A stretch of 57,435 bases of DNA, taken from NCBI RefSeq assembly GCF_024710765.1, contig NZ_JANJUE010000068.1, forward strand, positions 1 to 57,435. Reading direction: 5' to 3'. The DNA comes from Pseudoxanthomonas sp. (GTDB lineage Bacteria; Pseudomonadota; Gammaproteobacteria; Xanthomonadales; Xanthomonadaceae). This document shows positions 21,110 through 29,034 of the stretch, one piece after another (positions within the stretch are counted from its first letter, which is position 1; each line of letters opens with the position of its first letter). The notes beneath the pieces were generated by a model. That model was given only the letters and a program-made list of their open reading frames with translations, ran no database searches and was not told the DNA's origin. The position numbers and the translations under genes are program-made.

Positions 21110-21916
21110 ATGAAACCCTGGTTGCTTGCCGCCGCCGTCGCGGCGCTGCTGGTCGCCTGCGCCACCACCACCTCGCCCACCGGACGCACCCAGGTGGTCG
21201 GCGGCATTTCGCAGCAGCAACTGGACCAGTTGGGCGCGCAGGCCTTCGCCGAAACCAAGGCCAAGGAGCCCGCCAACCGCGATGCGAAGCAGAACGCCTA
21301 CGTCACCTGCGTGGTCAACGCCCTGGTGCGCCAGCTGCCGCCCCAGCAGCGCGCCGTCGCCTGGGAAACCGCGGTGTTCGTGGACAAGGAACCCAACGCG
21401 TTCGCCCTGCCCGGCGGCAAGGTGGGCGTGAACACCGGCATTTTCACGGTGGCCAGGAATCAGGATCAGCTGGCCGCGGTGCTGGGCCATGAAATCGGCC
21501 ATGTCATCAGCCGCCATCACGAGGAGCGTATCACCCGCCAGATGGGCACCCAGACCGGACTGAGCATCCTGGGCGCGCTGGCCGGCGCCAAGTACGGCCA
21601 GACCGGCATGGATGCGGTCAGCCAGTTCGGCAGCCTCGGGGCCCAGGGCCTGATCCTGCTGCCCAATTCTCGAACCCAGGAGAGCGAGGCGGACGTGGTC
21701 GGCCAGCGCCTGATGGCCCAGGCCGGTTTCGACCCGCGCCAGGCGGTCAACCTGTGGGAAAACATGATGGCCGCAGGCGGCGGCCGTCCGCCACAATGGC
21801 TGTCCACCCACCCCGACCCGACCAACCGGATCCGCGAACTCCAGCGCGATGCTCCTGCCCTGGTGCCCACCTACGAGGCCGCCCGCAAGGCGGGAAACAC
21901 CCCTCGCTGCGGCTGA
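21110..21916 (+). CDS. M48 family metalloprotease, lipoprotein
   Basis: This 268-residue zinc protease has a lipobox LVAC (Cys17) with Ala at +2, predicting outer-membrane anchoring facing the periplasm. The zinc motif HEIGH is at 127-131 and the downstream ligand region is SEADVVGQRLMAQAGFDP. It matches short M48 lipoproteins related to LoiP, which take part in outer-membrane protein quality control; the specific target is unknown. The start ATG 21110 has GGAG 10 bases upstream; six extra codons are open upstream. Confidence 0.88.
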   Translation: MKPWLLAAAVAALLVACATTTSPTGRTQVVGGISQQQLDQLGAQAFAETKAKEPANRDAKQNAYVTCVVNALVRQLPPQQRAVAWETAVFVDKEPNAFALPGGKVGVNTGIFTVARNQDQLAAVLGHEIGHVISRHHEERITRQMGTQTGLSILGALAGAKYGQTGMDAVSQFGSLGAQGLILLPNSRTQESEADVVGQRLMAQAGFDPRQAVNLWENMMAAGGGRPPQWLSTHPDPTNRIRELQRDAPALVPTYEAARKAGNTPRCG

Positions 21917-21929
21917 GATCGCCCCCGTA

Positions 21930-21946
21930 TTGCTGCCATGCAGCAA
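21930..21946. promoter_or_regulatory. Palindrome upstream of the TPR gene
   Basis: TTGCTGC-CAT-GCAGCAA is a perfect 7-3-7 palindrome just after the M48 gene and about 105 bases upstream of the TPR gene. A related motif (TTGCTGTAATGCAACA) lies upstream of the receptor gene at 52076. No U-tract follows, so a protein-binding site is as likely as a terminator. Confidence 0.4.
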
Positions 21947-22051
21947 CAAAAACCTTACCTGTTTCACTGGAGTTTCTGATAGCTTTTCCGGCCCCGGAAG
22001 GATCCGACCGCCCCCCAACAGACTTCTGCCGTTCGCTTCGAGGTGACCCCC

Positions 22052-23242
22052 ATGCTGCATCGCAAGTCCAAACACGCCCTGCTGTCCCTTGCCATCATCG
22101 GCCTGCTTGGCGCCGGGGTCGCCGCCGATGCCGTGGCCCAGATGAACCGCGATGACAGTTCGATGCGCCGGCAGAAGAAGGAAAAGGTCGAGATCAAGTA
22201 TCCCGAGGCGACCCGCCAGGAGCCGAAGGAAAAAGCGTCGGCCAAGATGCAGAACCAGCTCAACAAGCTGTTCAAGGCCTACGACAAGGAAAACAACGAA
22301 GACGAGACGATGACACTCGCCAACGAGATCATCGCCAGCGACAAGGCCAACGCCTACGACAAGTCGGTCGCCGCGCAGATCGGTTCGCAGGCCGCCTATG
22401 GCAAGGACGATTCCAAGCTGGCCAAGGAGTATGCAAACAAGGTCCTGGAGTTCAACGGACTGGACAACAACAACCATTACCAGACGATGTTCTTCCTGGC
22501 CCAGCTGCAGATGCAGGATGACCAGTACACCGAAGCGCTGGCGACGATGGACAAGTTCTTCGCCGAGACCAAGTCGCAGAAGCCGGAGGAATTGATCGTC
22601 AAGGGCAACGTCCTGTACCGCGCCGAGCGCTACGCCGATGCGATTCCGTTCCTGAAGCAGGCCATCGAAGCCTCGCCGGAACCGAAGAACGAGTGGATGC
22701 AGTTGCTCATGGCCAGCTACGCCGAGGCCGGCCAGAATGATGCCGCCGTCAAGCTGGCCGAACAGATCGCCACCAAGAACCCGGCCGACAAGAAGGCGCA
22801 AATGAACCTTGCCTCGGTCTACCTGCAGGCTGACAAGACCGACCAGGCCGCCGGCGTGCTGGAGAAGCTGCGCGCTTCCGGCCAGCTCACCGATGATCGC
22901 GAGTACCGCCAGCTGTACAGCATGTACGCCAACATGGACGGCCGTGAGAAGGACGTCATCTCGGTGATCAACGAGGGCCTGCAGAAGGGCATCCTGAAGG
23001 ACGACTACCAGGCCCAGCTGGCCTTGGCCCAGTCCTACTACTACTCCGAGCAGATCCCGCAGGCCATCGAGGCCTGGAAAAAGGCCGCGCCGCAGTCGCC
23101 CAATGGCGAAACCTACCTGAACCTGGCGCGCGTCCTGTGGCAGGAAGACCGGATTCCGGAGGCCAAGCAGGCCGCCAAGTCCGCGTTGGACAAGGGGCTG
23201 AAGAAGCCCGAGGACGCCAAGAAGATCTTGGCCCTGCCCTAA
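22052..23242 (+). CDS. Exported tetratricopeptide repeat protein
   Basis: The 396-residue protein has an N-terminal signal (HALLSLAIIGLLGAGVAADAVAQ, about 7-29) and a Lys/Glu-rich segment, then TPR-like helical pairs through most of its length, for example PEELIVKGNVLYRAERYADA and QMNLASVYLQADKTDQAAGV. The start ATG 22052 follows AGGTGA; a GTG nine bases upstream lies inside that ribosome binding site. A TPR protein of this kind commonly precedes tonB in Xanthomonadaceae, so a role in TonB-dependent uptake or envelope assembly is plausible but inferred. Confidence 0.82.
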   Translation: MLHRKSKHALLSLAIIGLLGAGVAADAVAQMNRDDSSMRRQKKEKVEIKYPEATRQEPKEKASAKMQNQLNKLFKAYDKENNEDETMTLANEIIASDKANAYDKSVAAQIGSQAAYGKDDSKLAKEYANKVLEFNGLDNNNHYQTMFFLAQLQMQDDQYTEALATMDKFFAETKSQKPEELIVKGNVLYRAERYADAIPFLKQAIEASPEPKNEWMQLLMASYAEAGQNDAAVKLAEQIATKNPADKKAQMNLASVYLQADKTDQAAGVLEKLRASGQLTDDREYRQLYSMYANMDGREKDVISVINEGLQKGILKDDYQAQLALAQSYYYSEQIPQAIEAWKKAAPQSPNGETYLNLARVLWQEDRIPEAKQAAKSALDKGLKKPEDAKKILALP

Positions 23243-23307
23243 CGGGAAACCAATATTCAGACGGCCAGAAACATCGAAAAAACGATGGTTTTGGCACCAC
23301 GGAATGG

Positions 23308-23351
23308 TATAAGCTGGGAGTTCCCCCTGCCAAAAGTCAGGTGGGGGGAAC
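23308..23351 (+). promoter_or_regulatory. tonB promoter -10 and leader stem-loop
   Basis: TATAAG (23308-23313), preceded by TGG as an extended-type -10, lies just upstream of an imperfect inverted repeat: GTTCCCCC at 23320-23327 pairs with GGGGGGAAC around 23343-23351, with CTG/CAG extending the stem inside. Transcripts starting near 23320 would carry this hairpin at their 5' end, 55 bases before the tonB start. No Fur-box match was recognised. Confidence 0.45.
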
Positions 23352-23405
23352 CTAATACGACGCGGACGTTCCGACGTCCCGCACCAACCTTGAGTTCATT
23401 GGCGC

Positions 23406-24080
23406 ATGGCTGAACAACTGGTCATCAATCGGTACCGGGAAGAAGAAGAGGACAAGGGCCTCAACTGGCCCCGTATCATCGGCATAGCCTTCGTGATCGC
23501 GTTGCACGCGGCCGCGCTGCTGCTGCTGCTCATTCCTGCGGTCGCCCCGCCGGCGGAGAAGGAAGAAACGCAACGAACCTCCGTGGTGATCGTTGACGCT
23601 CCGCCACCGCCGCCACCGCCGCCGCCGCCGCCGCCCAAGCAGGACACGCCGCCGCCGCCGGTCAAGAACCTGGCGCCGCCGAAGCAGACGCCGCTGCCGC
23701 CGCCGCCCGAAGCGCCGCCGGTCGAAGTGTCCGAACCGCGCCCGACCGACGTCTACCAGCCGCCGGCCCCGCCCGCGCCGCCGGCCCCGGTCGCCGACAT
23801 CGGCGCCAGCGTGGACATCTCGTCCAAGAACATGAACCCGCCGCGTTACCCGCCGTCGGCCGCCCGCGCCGGCATCGAAGGCACGGTCATCCTGATCATC
23901 GACGTGGACGCCAGCGGTAACGTCACCAACGTCTCCGTCGAGAAGTCCAGCCGCAACCGCGATCTGGATCGCGCCGCGATGGAAGCCGCCCGCAAGTGGC
24001 GTTTCAATCCATCCGTGGTCAACGGCCAGAAGGCCGCCGGTCGCGTCCGCGTTCCGGTCGACTTCAAGATGGGTGGCTGA
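23406..24080 (+). CDS. tonB: Energy transducer TonB
   Basis: TonB transmits the proton-motive force from ExbBD to outer-membrane receptors. The 224 residues show a cytoplasmic start, one membrane anchor (IIGIAFVIALHAAALLLLLIP, about 25-45) containing the functionally important His, a long proline-rich spacer that includes an uninterrupted run of twelve prolines, and a TonB_C domain with PPRYPPSAARAGIEG and AAMEAARKWRFNP. The following exbB and exbD genes are in the same direction. Confidence 0.96.
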   Translation: MAEQLVINRYREEEEDKGLNWPRIIGIAFVIALHAAALLLLLIPAVAPPAEKEETQRTSVVIVDAPPPPPPPPPPPPKQDTPPPPVKNLAPPKQTPLPPPPEAPPVEVSEPRPTDVYQPPAPPAPPAPVADIGASVDISSKNMNPPRYPPSAARAGIEGTVILIIDVDASGNVTNVSVEKSSRNRDLDRAAMEAARKWRFNPSVVNGQKAAGRVRVPVDFKMGG

Positions 24081-24159
24081 CGCCACCCCTCCGAGTTACC
24101 CCATCCGTTTCGTCACCCGCAACACCCTCAATCAACACACTTAAATAAAGGTAAGCGTC

Positions 24160-24921
24160 ATGCTGCAGGAAACCATCATCGCCGCCGCAGCCGGGGGCAA
24201 CAACGCCGCGAGTGCCCTCACCAACATGGGCTTCGAGCACCTGATCACCGAAATGGTGCAAAAGCCCGGCGAGTACGCCGTCTCCTGGGCAGTGCTGCTC
24301 ATCCTGGTCGCCATGTCGGCCATGTCCTGGTACTGGACCGTCATCAATTCGCTCAAGAGCGTGCGCCTGAAGGGCCAGGCCGACCGCGTCGTCAGCACCT
24401 TCTGGGAAACCCCGAACGCGCAGGACGCCATCCGCCTGATGGAAGAACAGCCGAAGAACGAGCCGTTCTCCAAGATCGCCCTGGACGCCGCCCAGGCCGC
24501 CGCGCACCACCAGCGTGCCGAAGGTTCCAGCACCGGTCTGGGTGAAGCCCTGAGCCGTTCCGAGTTCGTCGACCGCGCCCTGCGCCAGGCCGTCACCCGC
24601 GAGAGCGCCAAGCTCCAGAGCGGCATGACCCTGCTCGCCACCGTCGGCGCGACCGCCCCGTTCGTGGGTCTGCTGGGTACGGTGTGGGGCATCTACGGCG
24701 CCCTGATCCGCATCGGCGCCACCGGCCAGGCTTCGATCGACGCCGTTGCCGGCCCGGTGGGTGAAGCGCTGATCATGACCGCCATCGGTCTGTTCGTCGC
24801 GATCCCGGCCGTGTTCGCCTACAACTTCTTCAGCAAGACGAACAGCTCGACCATCTCCAAGTTCGATACGTTCGCCCACGATCTGCACGACTTCTTCGCC
24901 ACCGGCTCGCGCGTCCGCTAA
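24160..24921 (+). CDS. exbB: ExbB (MotA/TolQ/ExbB proton channel family)
   Basis: ExbB forms the pentameric inner-membrane channel that houses ExbD and energises TonB. The 253 residues have a first membrane helix (YAVSWAVLLILVAMSAMSWYW, about 39-60), a cytoplasmic loop, and two C-terminal helices with the family signature GMTLLATVGATAPFVGLLGTVWG. The ATG follows AAAGGTAAG. It lies between tonB and the first exbD. Confidence 0.96.
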   Translation: MLQETIIAAAAGGNNAASALTNMGFEHLITEMVQKPGEYAVSWAVLLILVAMSAMSWYWTVINSLKSVRLKGQADRVVSTFWETPNAQDAIRLMEEQPKNEPFSKIALDAAQAAAHHQRAEGSSTGLGEALSRSEFVDRALRQAVTRESAKLQSGMTLLATVGATAPFVGLLGTVWGIYGALIRIGATGQASIDAVAGPVGEALIMTAIGLFVAIPAVFAYNFFSKTNSSTISKFDTFAHDLHDFFATGSRVR

Positions 24922-24973
24922 GCCCGGCAGCAGTAGTCCCCCGCATATCGACAAGCATTGACGGAGCCCGAAA

Positions 24974-25402
24974 ATGGCTTTCAGTAGTGGCAATAGCAGT
25001 GGCCCGATGGCCGAAATCAACGTCACGCCCCTCGTGGACGTGATGTTGGTGCTGCTGATCATCTTCATCATCACCGCGCCGCTGATGTCGCATAAGGTGA
25101 AGATCGAACTGCCCGAGGCAAACCTCGTGCAGAGTGAAGACGACAAGAAGGCTCCGCCGGTTCCGCCCATCACCGTTTCGGTGAAGGAGGATGGCTCGCT
25201 GTATTGGAACGACGAACCGATCAGCAAGGAAATCCTGGAATCGCGCCTGTCCAGTACCGCCCAGCTGCAGCCGCAGCCCAAGCTCAATCTGCGTGGTGAT
25301 CGCACCACCAAGATGCGCACGATCAACGAGGTGACGAAGATCGCGCAGGGCCAGGGCATGCTGGACATCGGCTACGTCGCCACCAAAGAAAAGGGGCAAT
25401 GA
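24974..25402 (+). CDS. exbD: ExbD, first copy
   Basis: ExbD is the single-pass partner of ExbB. The 142 residues begin with a short cytoplasmic part, [20 protein letters not shown], containing the essential Asp in the membrane helix ([10 protein letters not shown]), followed by a periplasmic domain. The ribosome binding site is GGAG. The next exbD copy begins three bases after the stop. Confidence 0.96.
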   Translation: MAFSSGNSSGPMAEINVTPLVDVMLVLLIIFIITAPLMSHKVKIELPEANLVQSEDDKKAPPVPPITVSVKEDGSLYWNDEPISKEILESRLSSTAQLQPQPKLNLRGDRTTKMRTINEVTKIAQGQGMLDIGYVATKEKGQ

Positions 25403-25405
25403 GCC

Positions 25406-25816
25406 ATGGCATTCAGTAGTGGTGGAAGCAAGGGCCCCATGGCCGACATCAACGTCACGCCCCTCGTGGACGTGATGCTGGTGCTCCTGATCATCTTCAT
25501 CGTGACCGCACCGATCATGACGTACCCGATCGACGTGGCCCTGCCGCAGCGCGTGATCAACCCGCCGCCGCAGTTGAAGGAACCGCCGCCGCCGATCGAT
25601 CTGCGCATCGATGCGGGTGGCTCGGTTTACTGGAACAACTCGCCTGTCAACGTGCGCGATCTGCAGCAGCGCATGGAGCAGGAGATCCAGCGTGATCCGA
25701 CCAACCAGCCGGAACTGCGCATCGACGCGAACCCGGACGCCCAGTACGACGTGATGGCGAAAGTACTGGCCGCGGCCAAGAACGCACAGATGCTGAAAAT
25801 CGGTTTCGTGCAGTAA
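25406..25816 (+). CDS. exbD2: ExbD2, second copy
   Basis: This 136-residue paralogue shares the start [20 protein letters not shown] and the helix [17 protein letters not shown] with the first copy, but differs in the periplasmic domain. In Xanthomonas campestris a second exbD follows the first and has a specialised role in plant interaction rather than in iron uptake; whether that applies here is unknown. A strong terminator follows. Confidence 0.94.
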   Translation: MAFSSGGSKGPMADINVTPLVDVMLVLLIIFIVTAPIMTYPIDVALPQRVINPPPQLKEPPPPIDLRIDAGGSVYWNNSPVNVRDLQQRMEQEIQRDPTNQPELRIDANPDAQYDVMAKVLAAAKNAQMLKIGFVQ

Positions 25817-25840
25817 CACGCATAGACGCAAACCTGTTGA

Positions 25841-25867
25841 ACGCCGCCTTCGGGCGGCGTTTTTTTT
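25841..25867 (+). terminator. Rho-independent terminator of tonB-exbB-exbD-exbD2
   Basis: Arms ACGCCGCC and GGCGGCGT (25841-25848 and 25853-25860) close a TTCG tetraloop and are followed by eight T residues. This is the clearest terminator of the window and excludes exbD3 from the main transcript. Confidence 0.93.
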
Positions 25868-25880
25868 GCGCGCGGCTCCG

Positions 25881-26011
25881 TGCAGGAGCGGCGTCCGTCG
25901 CGACCGCAAGATCTGGCCGTGCGACCTGACCACGCGCGGCCGTGGTGGCATATGCAGGCAAACAGCCACCAGGGCGGTGAACTCCCGGTCGCGACGGACG
26001 TCGCTCCTACA
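25881..26011. repeat. Interspersed palindromic repeat, inverted pair (copy a)
   Basis: The left arm 25881-25906 (TGCAGGAGCGGCGTCCGTCG and on) and right arm 25986-26011 (its near complement ending CGCTCCTACA) face each other across about 80 bases. The unit is the same as at four other gene-end gaps here and resembles REP elements. It fills the gap between the exbD2 terminator and exbD3. Confidence 0.8.
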
Positions 26012-26087
26012 GGCGGACCCACCCCTCTTGCCACGCCCTGCGGCCAGGCGTAGCGTGGATTGCGACCCGACGCGAAAGGAGCAACCC

Positions 26088-26486
26088 ATGGCTTTCTCCG
26101 CAACCGCACGTCCCTCCGCCCTGGCGGAGATGAATGTCACCCCGCTGGTCGACGTCATGCTGGTCCTGCTGATCATCTTCATGGTGACGGCGCCGTTGCT
26201 CTCGCGGCCGCTGGACCTCGCCCTGCCGCAAGCCACCCCGCCCATCGAGCAGGCCAAGCCCCTGATCCTCAGCCTGGACGTCGCCGCGGATGGCAGCCTG
26301 AGCCTGGATGATCGCCCGCTGTCGGCGGCGGATCTTCGGGTCCGCCTGGACGACGCCCTGCGCAGTGACCCCAAGGCCGTGTTGACCCTGCAAGCGTCGC
26401 CGGACGCCGATTACCAGCAAGTCGTCACCGCGCTGGCGCAGGTACGGGCCAGCGGCATCCAGCAGGTCAGCTGGCGCGAGCACTGA
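26088..26486 (+). CDS. Third ExbD-like protein
   Basis: The 132-residue protein begins MAFSATARPSALAEMNVTPL and has the ExbD helix [17 protein letters not shown] with the essential Asp, then a periplasmic domain differing strongly from both upstream copies (LALPQATPPIEQAKPLIL). The ATG has a good AGGAG eight bases upstream; the open frame continues further up through the repeat but without a better start. It lies beyond the operon terminator and an inverted repeat pair, so it needs its own promoter. Specialisation for a particular receptor is possible but not shown. Confidence 0.9.
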   Translation: MAFSATARPSALAEMNVTPLVDVMLVLLIIFMVTAPLLSRPLDLALPQATPPIEQAKPLILSLDVAADGSLSLDDRPLSAADLRVRLDDALRSDPKAVLTLQASPDADYQQVVTALAQVRASGIQQVSWREH

Positions 26487-26505
26487 CTCGGCACCGATGC
26501 GGATC

Positions 26506-26525
26506 GCCCGTCATCGATGACGGGC
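26506..26525. terminator. Strong palindrome after exbD3
   Basis: GCCCGTCATC and GATGACGGGC form a perfect 20-base palindrome, extended by GGAT/ATCC outside with one bulged base each side. It is 20 bases after the exbD3 stop. There is no U-tract, so it could end transcription poorly or bind a protein. Confidence 0.4.
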
Positions 26526-26679
26526 ATCCGTCCGAACAGGGCCGCCGGGATGGCCGTGTTCGAGGCTTGCCGATGTATCCGCATCCAGATGCGCGTTGGC
26601 ATATCTCGGAGCTTTCCTAGGGGCATTTCCTGCTTCGCTGTCTATGCTCGGCCGCTTTCCTCCCCGGAAGCCGACCGAC

Positions 26680-27906
26680 ATGCGCTCACGCCAACGATAC
26701 GCATTCGCGCAATCGCCATCGCGGACCATCAGCAGTTTGCTGGTCGCCAGCCTTTTCGCCTGGGCGCTGCACGCCCAGGCCGGTCCCCGGGCGCCAGGCA
26801 CTGTCGCGGAGCGTCCGATGACGCTGGAAGAAGCACTGGAAAAGGAAAACGAGATCCTCACGGGGCCCTTCGCCAATCTGGCGCCGGCGTGGGGCATGCG
26901 CTTTGACGACGATCTCTATCTCCAAGTCATCGACCAGGCCGAGCGTGACGGCAAGACGCGGGACCTGCCCGCCGAAGTCGCGGCGCGCCTGGAAGAATGG
27001 CGGCGGGAAAAGGCCGTCGAGGAAGCCTTCCGGAACGCGCCGTGGAAACGTGGGCAGGATGAGATTGTGGTGGAAGGGCCGATCCGGCTGCGTCTGCCGC
27101 GGGGCTGGCAATTCCTCGCCGCCGCGGATGTGGAGACGCTGGGGAAGGTTCTGGGTGAAAAGGTGCCGGTTGGCCCGATACTGGCATCTGAAGAGGATCA
27201 CTGGATCGTGGCCCTCCAGGTGACGGAGACAGGCCATTACGACAGCGACGCACTCAAGGTGGAGCCGGCCAGTGCGCTTGCCGCAATCACCGAGCATTAC
27301 CGCAATCCGTTCGACATCCACACACTACAGGGCCAGGGCACCGGCTTTGTCGCCCGCTGGCTTGCCGAACCGCGCTACGACGCGGGCCGTCATCTGCTGA
27401 GCTGGGCGAGCACGGTTCCGCATCCACCGTACGAGATCCACAAAGTGGTCCGCTTTGGTCGGACGTGGGCATTGACCCTGATCCCGATCACGAGCAGTTT
27501 CGAACAGGATGCGGAGACGATCCTGGAAACCGGCCGGACCCTGGCGGACAGCTTCTCTTTCGTGCCGGGAGAGGACTATGCCGATGCCGGACTCGGGGTT
27601 CAGGCAGCCCAGACCAGCGTCATCGACCTCATCAGCGGCGGCCCCAGCCCCGCCATGCAACAAGCCGCCTACGCGATGAACACGGTCCATGCCTCGTCAT
27701 CGGGATTTCCCTGGGGAAAATTCCTGTTGCGGGTCGGGCCTATCCTGTTGCTGGTGGCCACCGTGCTGCTGGCCAAGCGGCAAACGCCCGCGGCCAGTTC
27801 CGGACCTGCGACGGGCGGGATTCCGGAAGAAACATCGAACGATGCGTCCGCCATCGATGCTGCTTCGAGCGGGACTCCAGCCAGCGAACGCGAACGCGGG
27901 AACTAG
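26680..27906 (+). CDS. DUF2167-like membrane protein
   Basis: The 408-residue product has an N-terminal signal or anchor (about 15-34), a helical Glu-rich region ([18 protein letters not shown]), a DUF2167-like domain from about 130 to 300 (recognisable in [18 protein letters not shown] and [19 protein letters not shown]), and a C-terminal membrane helix ([12 protein letters not shown]) before a Ser/Ala/Thr-rich tail. The function of DUF2167 is unknown. ATG 26680 was chosen because GGAAG precedes it and a signal peptide follows; two upstream ATGs are in frame. Its stop shares the bases CTAG with the stop of convergent pdxJ. Confidence 0.7.
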   Translation: MRSRQRYAFAQSPSRTISSLLVASLFAWALHAQAGPRAPGTVAERPMTLEEALEKENEILTGPFANLAPAWGMRFDDDLYLQVIDQAERDGKTRDLPAEVAARLEEWRREKAVEEAFRNAPWKRGQDEIVVEGPIRLRLPRGWQFLAAADVETLGKVLGEKVPVGPILASEEDHWIVALQVTETGHYDSDALKVEPASALAAITEHYRNPFDIHTLQGQGTGFVARWLAEPRYDAGRHLLSWASTVPHPPYEIHKVVRFGRTWALTLIPITSSFEQDAETILETGRTLADSFSFVPGEDYADAGLGVQAAQTSVIDLISGGPSPAMQQAAYAMNTVHASSSGFPWGKFLLRVGPILLLVATVLLAKRQTPAASSGPATGGIPEETSNDASAIDAASSGTPASERERGN

Positions 27907-28676
27907 CCTGTCGCTTGTCCCGCCCGAACCGACTCCAGGATGGCCAGATAGTTCTGCACCGTCCGATGCAGGCCGGCGTACAGGGCTTCGCCGATCAGGG
28001 CGTGGCCGATGGAGACCTCAAGCACGTCAGGCACCGCTTCCAGGAATTCCTGCAGGTTGGCCTGGCTCAGATCATGGCCGGCGTTGACGCCCATGCCCAG
28101 GGACTGCGCATGGCGGGCGGTCTGGACGCAGCGACCAAGCTCCCTGTCCGCATCGCCGGCCGCCATCGCTTCGGCGAAGGGACCGGTATAGATCTCGACG
28201 CGATCAGCGCCGATGGCGGCGGCCTTTTCCAGTGACGGACAACCGGCGTCGACGAATACGCTGACCCGGCAGCCGTAGGATTTGAGCGCGGCGATCAGCG
28301 GCGCCAGGCGCTCGGCGTCGCGATCGAAATCAAAGCCGTGATCCGAGGTGATCTGGCCATCGCTGTCCGGTACCAGGGTGGCCTGGGCCGGTCGGGCCTG
28401 CTCGCACAACGCGAGGAAACCCGGGTAGCCCTCGCGCGGCGGCGCGAACGGATTGCCTTCCAGGTTCAGTTCCACGTGGCTGCCGCGGGTGAGTTCGGCC
28501 AGGCCGTGGACATCGTCGGCGCGGATGTGGCGCTGGTCCGGACGCGGGTGCACGGTGATGCCATGTGCGCCGGCATACAGGCAGGCGCGCGCTGCGCGTA
28601 CCACGTCGGGCTCGCTGCCGCCGCGGGAATTGCGCAGCACGGCAATCTTGTTGACGTTGACGCTCAGGACGGTCAT
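27903..28676 (-). CDS. pdxJ: Pyridoxine 5'-phosphate synthase
   Basis: PdxJ condenses 1-deoxyxylulose 5-phosphate with 3-amino-2-oxopropyl phosphate to pyridoxine 5'-phosphate. The 257 residues form a TIM barrel; typical segments are [38 protein letters not shown] and VNAGHDL. The start ATG 28676 matches the family; the longer frame does not. It is 31 bases downstream of a small membrane protein gene and likely in one transcript with cls. The last bases overlap the DUF2167 gene on the other strand. Confidence 0.97.
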   Translation of the reverse strand: MTVLSVNVNKIAVLRNSRGGSEPDVVRAARACLYAGAHGITVHPRPDQRHIRADDVHGLAELTRGSHVELNLEGNPFAPPREGYPGFLALCEQARPAQATLVPDSDGQITSDHGFDFDRDAERLAPLIAALKSYGCRVSVFVDAGCPSLEKAAAIGADRVEIYTGPFAEAMAAGDADRELGRCVQTARHAQSLGMGVNAGHDLSQANLQEFLEAVPDVLEVSIGHALIGEALYAGLHRTVQNYLAILESVRAGQATG

Positions 28677-28707
28677 GCCGGCATCCCTGCGAAGCGGAAA
28701 GCATCCA

Positions 28708-28971
28708 TCACAGCGATGGTGGCCCCGACGGGGGCGCCGTGCCCTGCTTGCGCGCTTCGGCAAGCTCGCGCAGGCGGCGCAGTTCGGCCGGATCGATCAT
28801 CTGTGATTCGTCGCGCTGACTGTCGCCCATGCGCGCGGTGTACCAGCCGACGACCCATGCGACGAACAGCCCCAGCGACGCCAACAGGCCGACCACCATC
28901 AACGCGGTCGACGTCGTGCGCATGGAAAGCACCAGCGCGCCCACGGCGAACAACAGATAGAGCCAGTGCAT
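28708..28971 (-). CDS. Small two-helix membrane protein
   Basis: The 87-residue protein has two hydrophobic helices ([15 protein letters not shown] and [20 protein letters not shown]) followed by a charged tail with [19 protein letters not shown]. It has no recognised domain; similar small proteins occur next to pdxJ or cls in relatives as far as can be recalled. Spacing of 63 bases from cls and 31 from pdxJ suggests an operon. Confidence 0.72.
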   Translation of the reverse strand: MHWLYLLFAVGALVLSMRTTSTALMVVGLLASLGLFVAWVVGWYTARMGDSQRDESQMIDPAELRRLRELAEARKQGTAPPSGPPSL

Positions 28972-29034
28972 GAGCGTCCCTCCCTTGGATGGCGGGAGTG
29001 TACAACGGGGAACGGCGGCCGGAAGCGGTGCGGA

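Noticed and set aside
23292-23312. TGGCAC upstream of tonB as a possible sigma-54 element
   Set aside because: The required GC element at the fixed 10-base spacing from the GG is missing.
23601-23720. CCG-rich microsatellite-like stretch in tonB
   Set aside because: It encodes the normal proline-rich spacer of TonB and needs no separate explanation.
28469-28482. GTTCCACGTGG followed by CTG in pdxJ, another parS half-site
   Set aside because: Same one-sided mismatch, far from the cluster, and encoding a conserved PdxJ segment.
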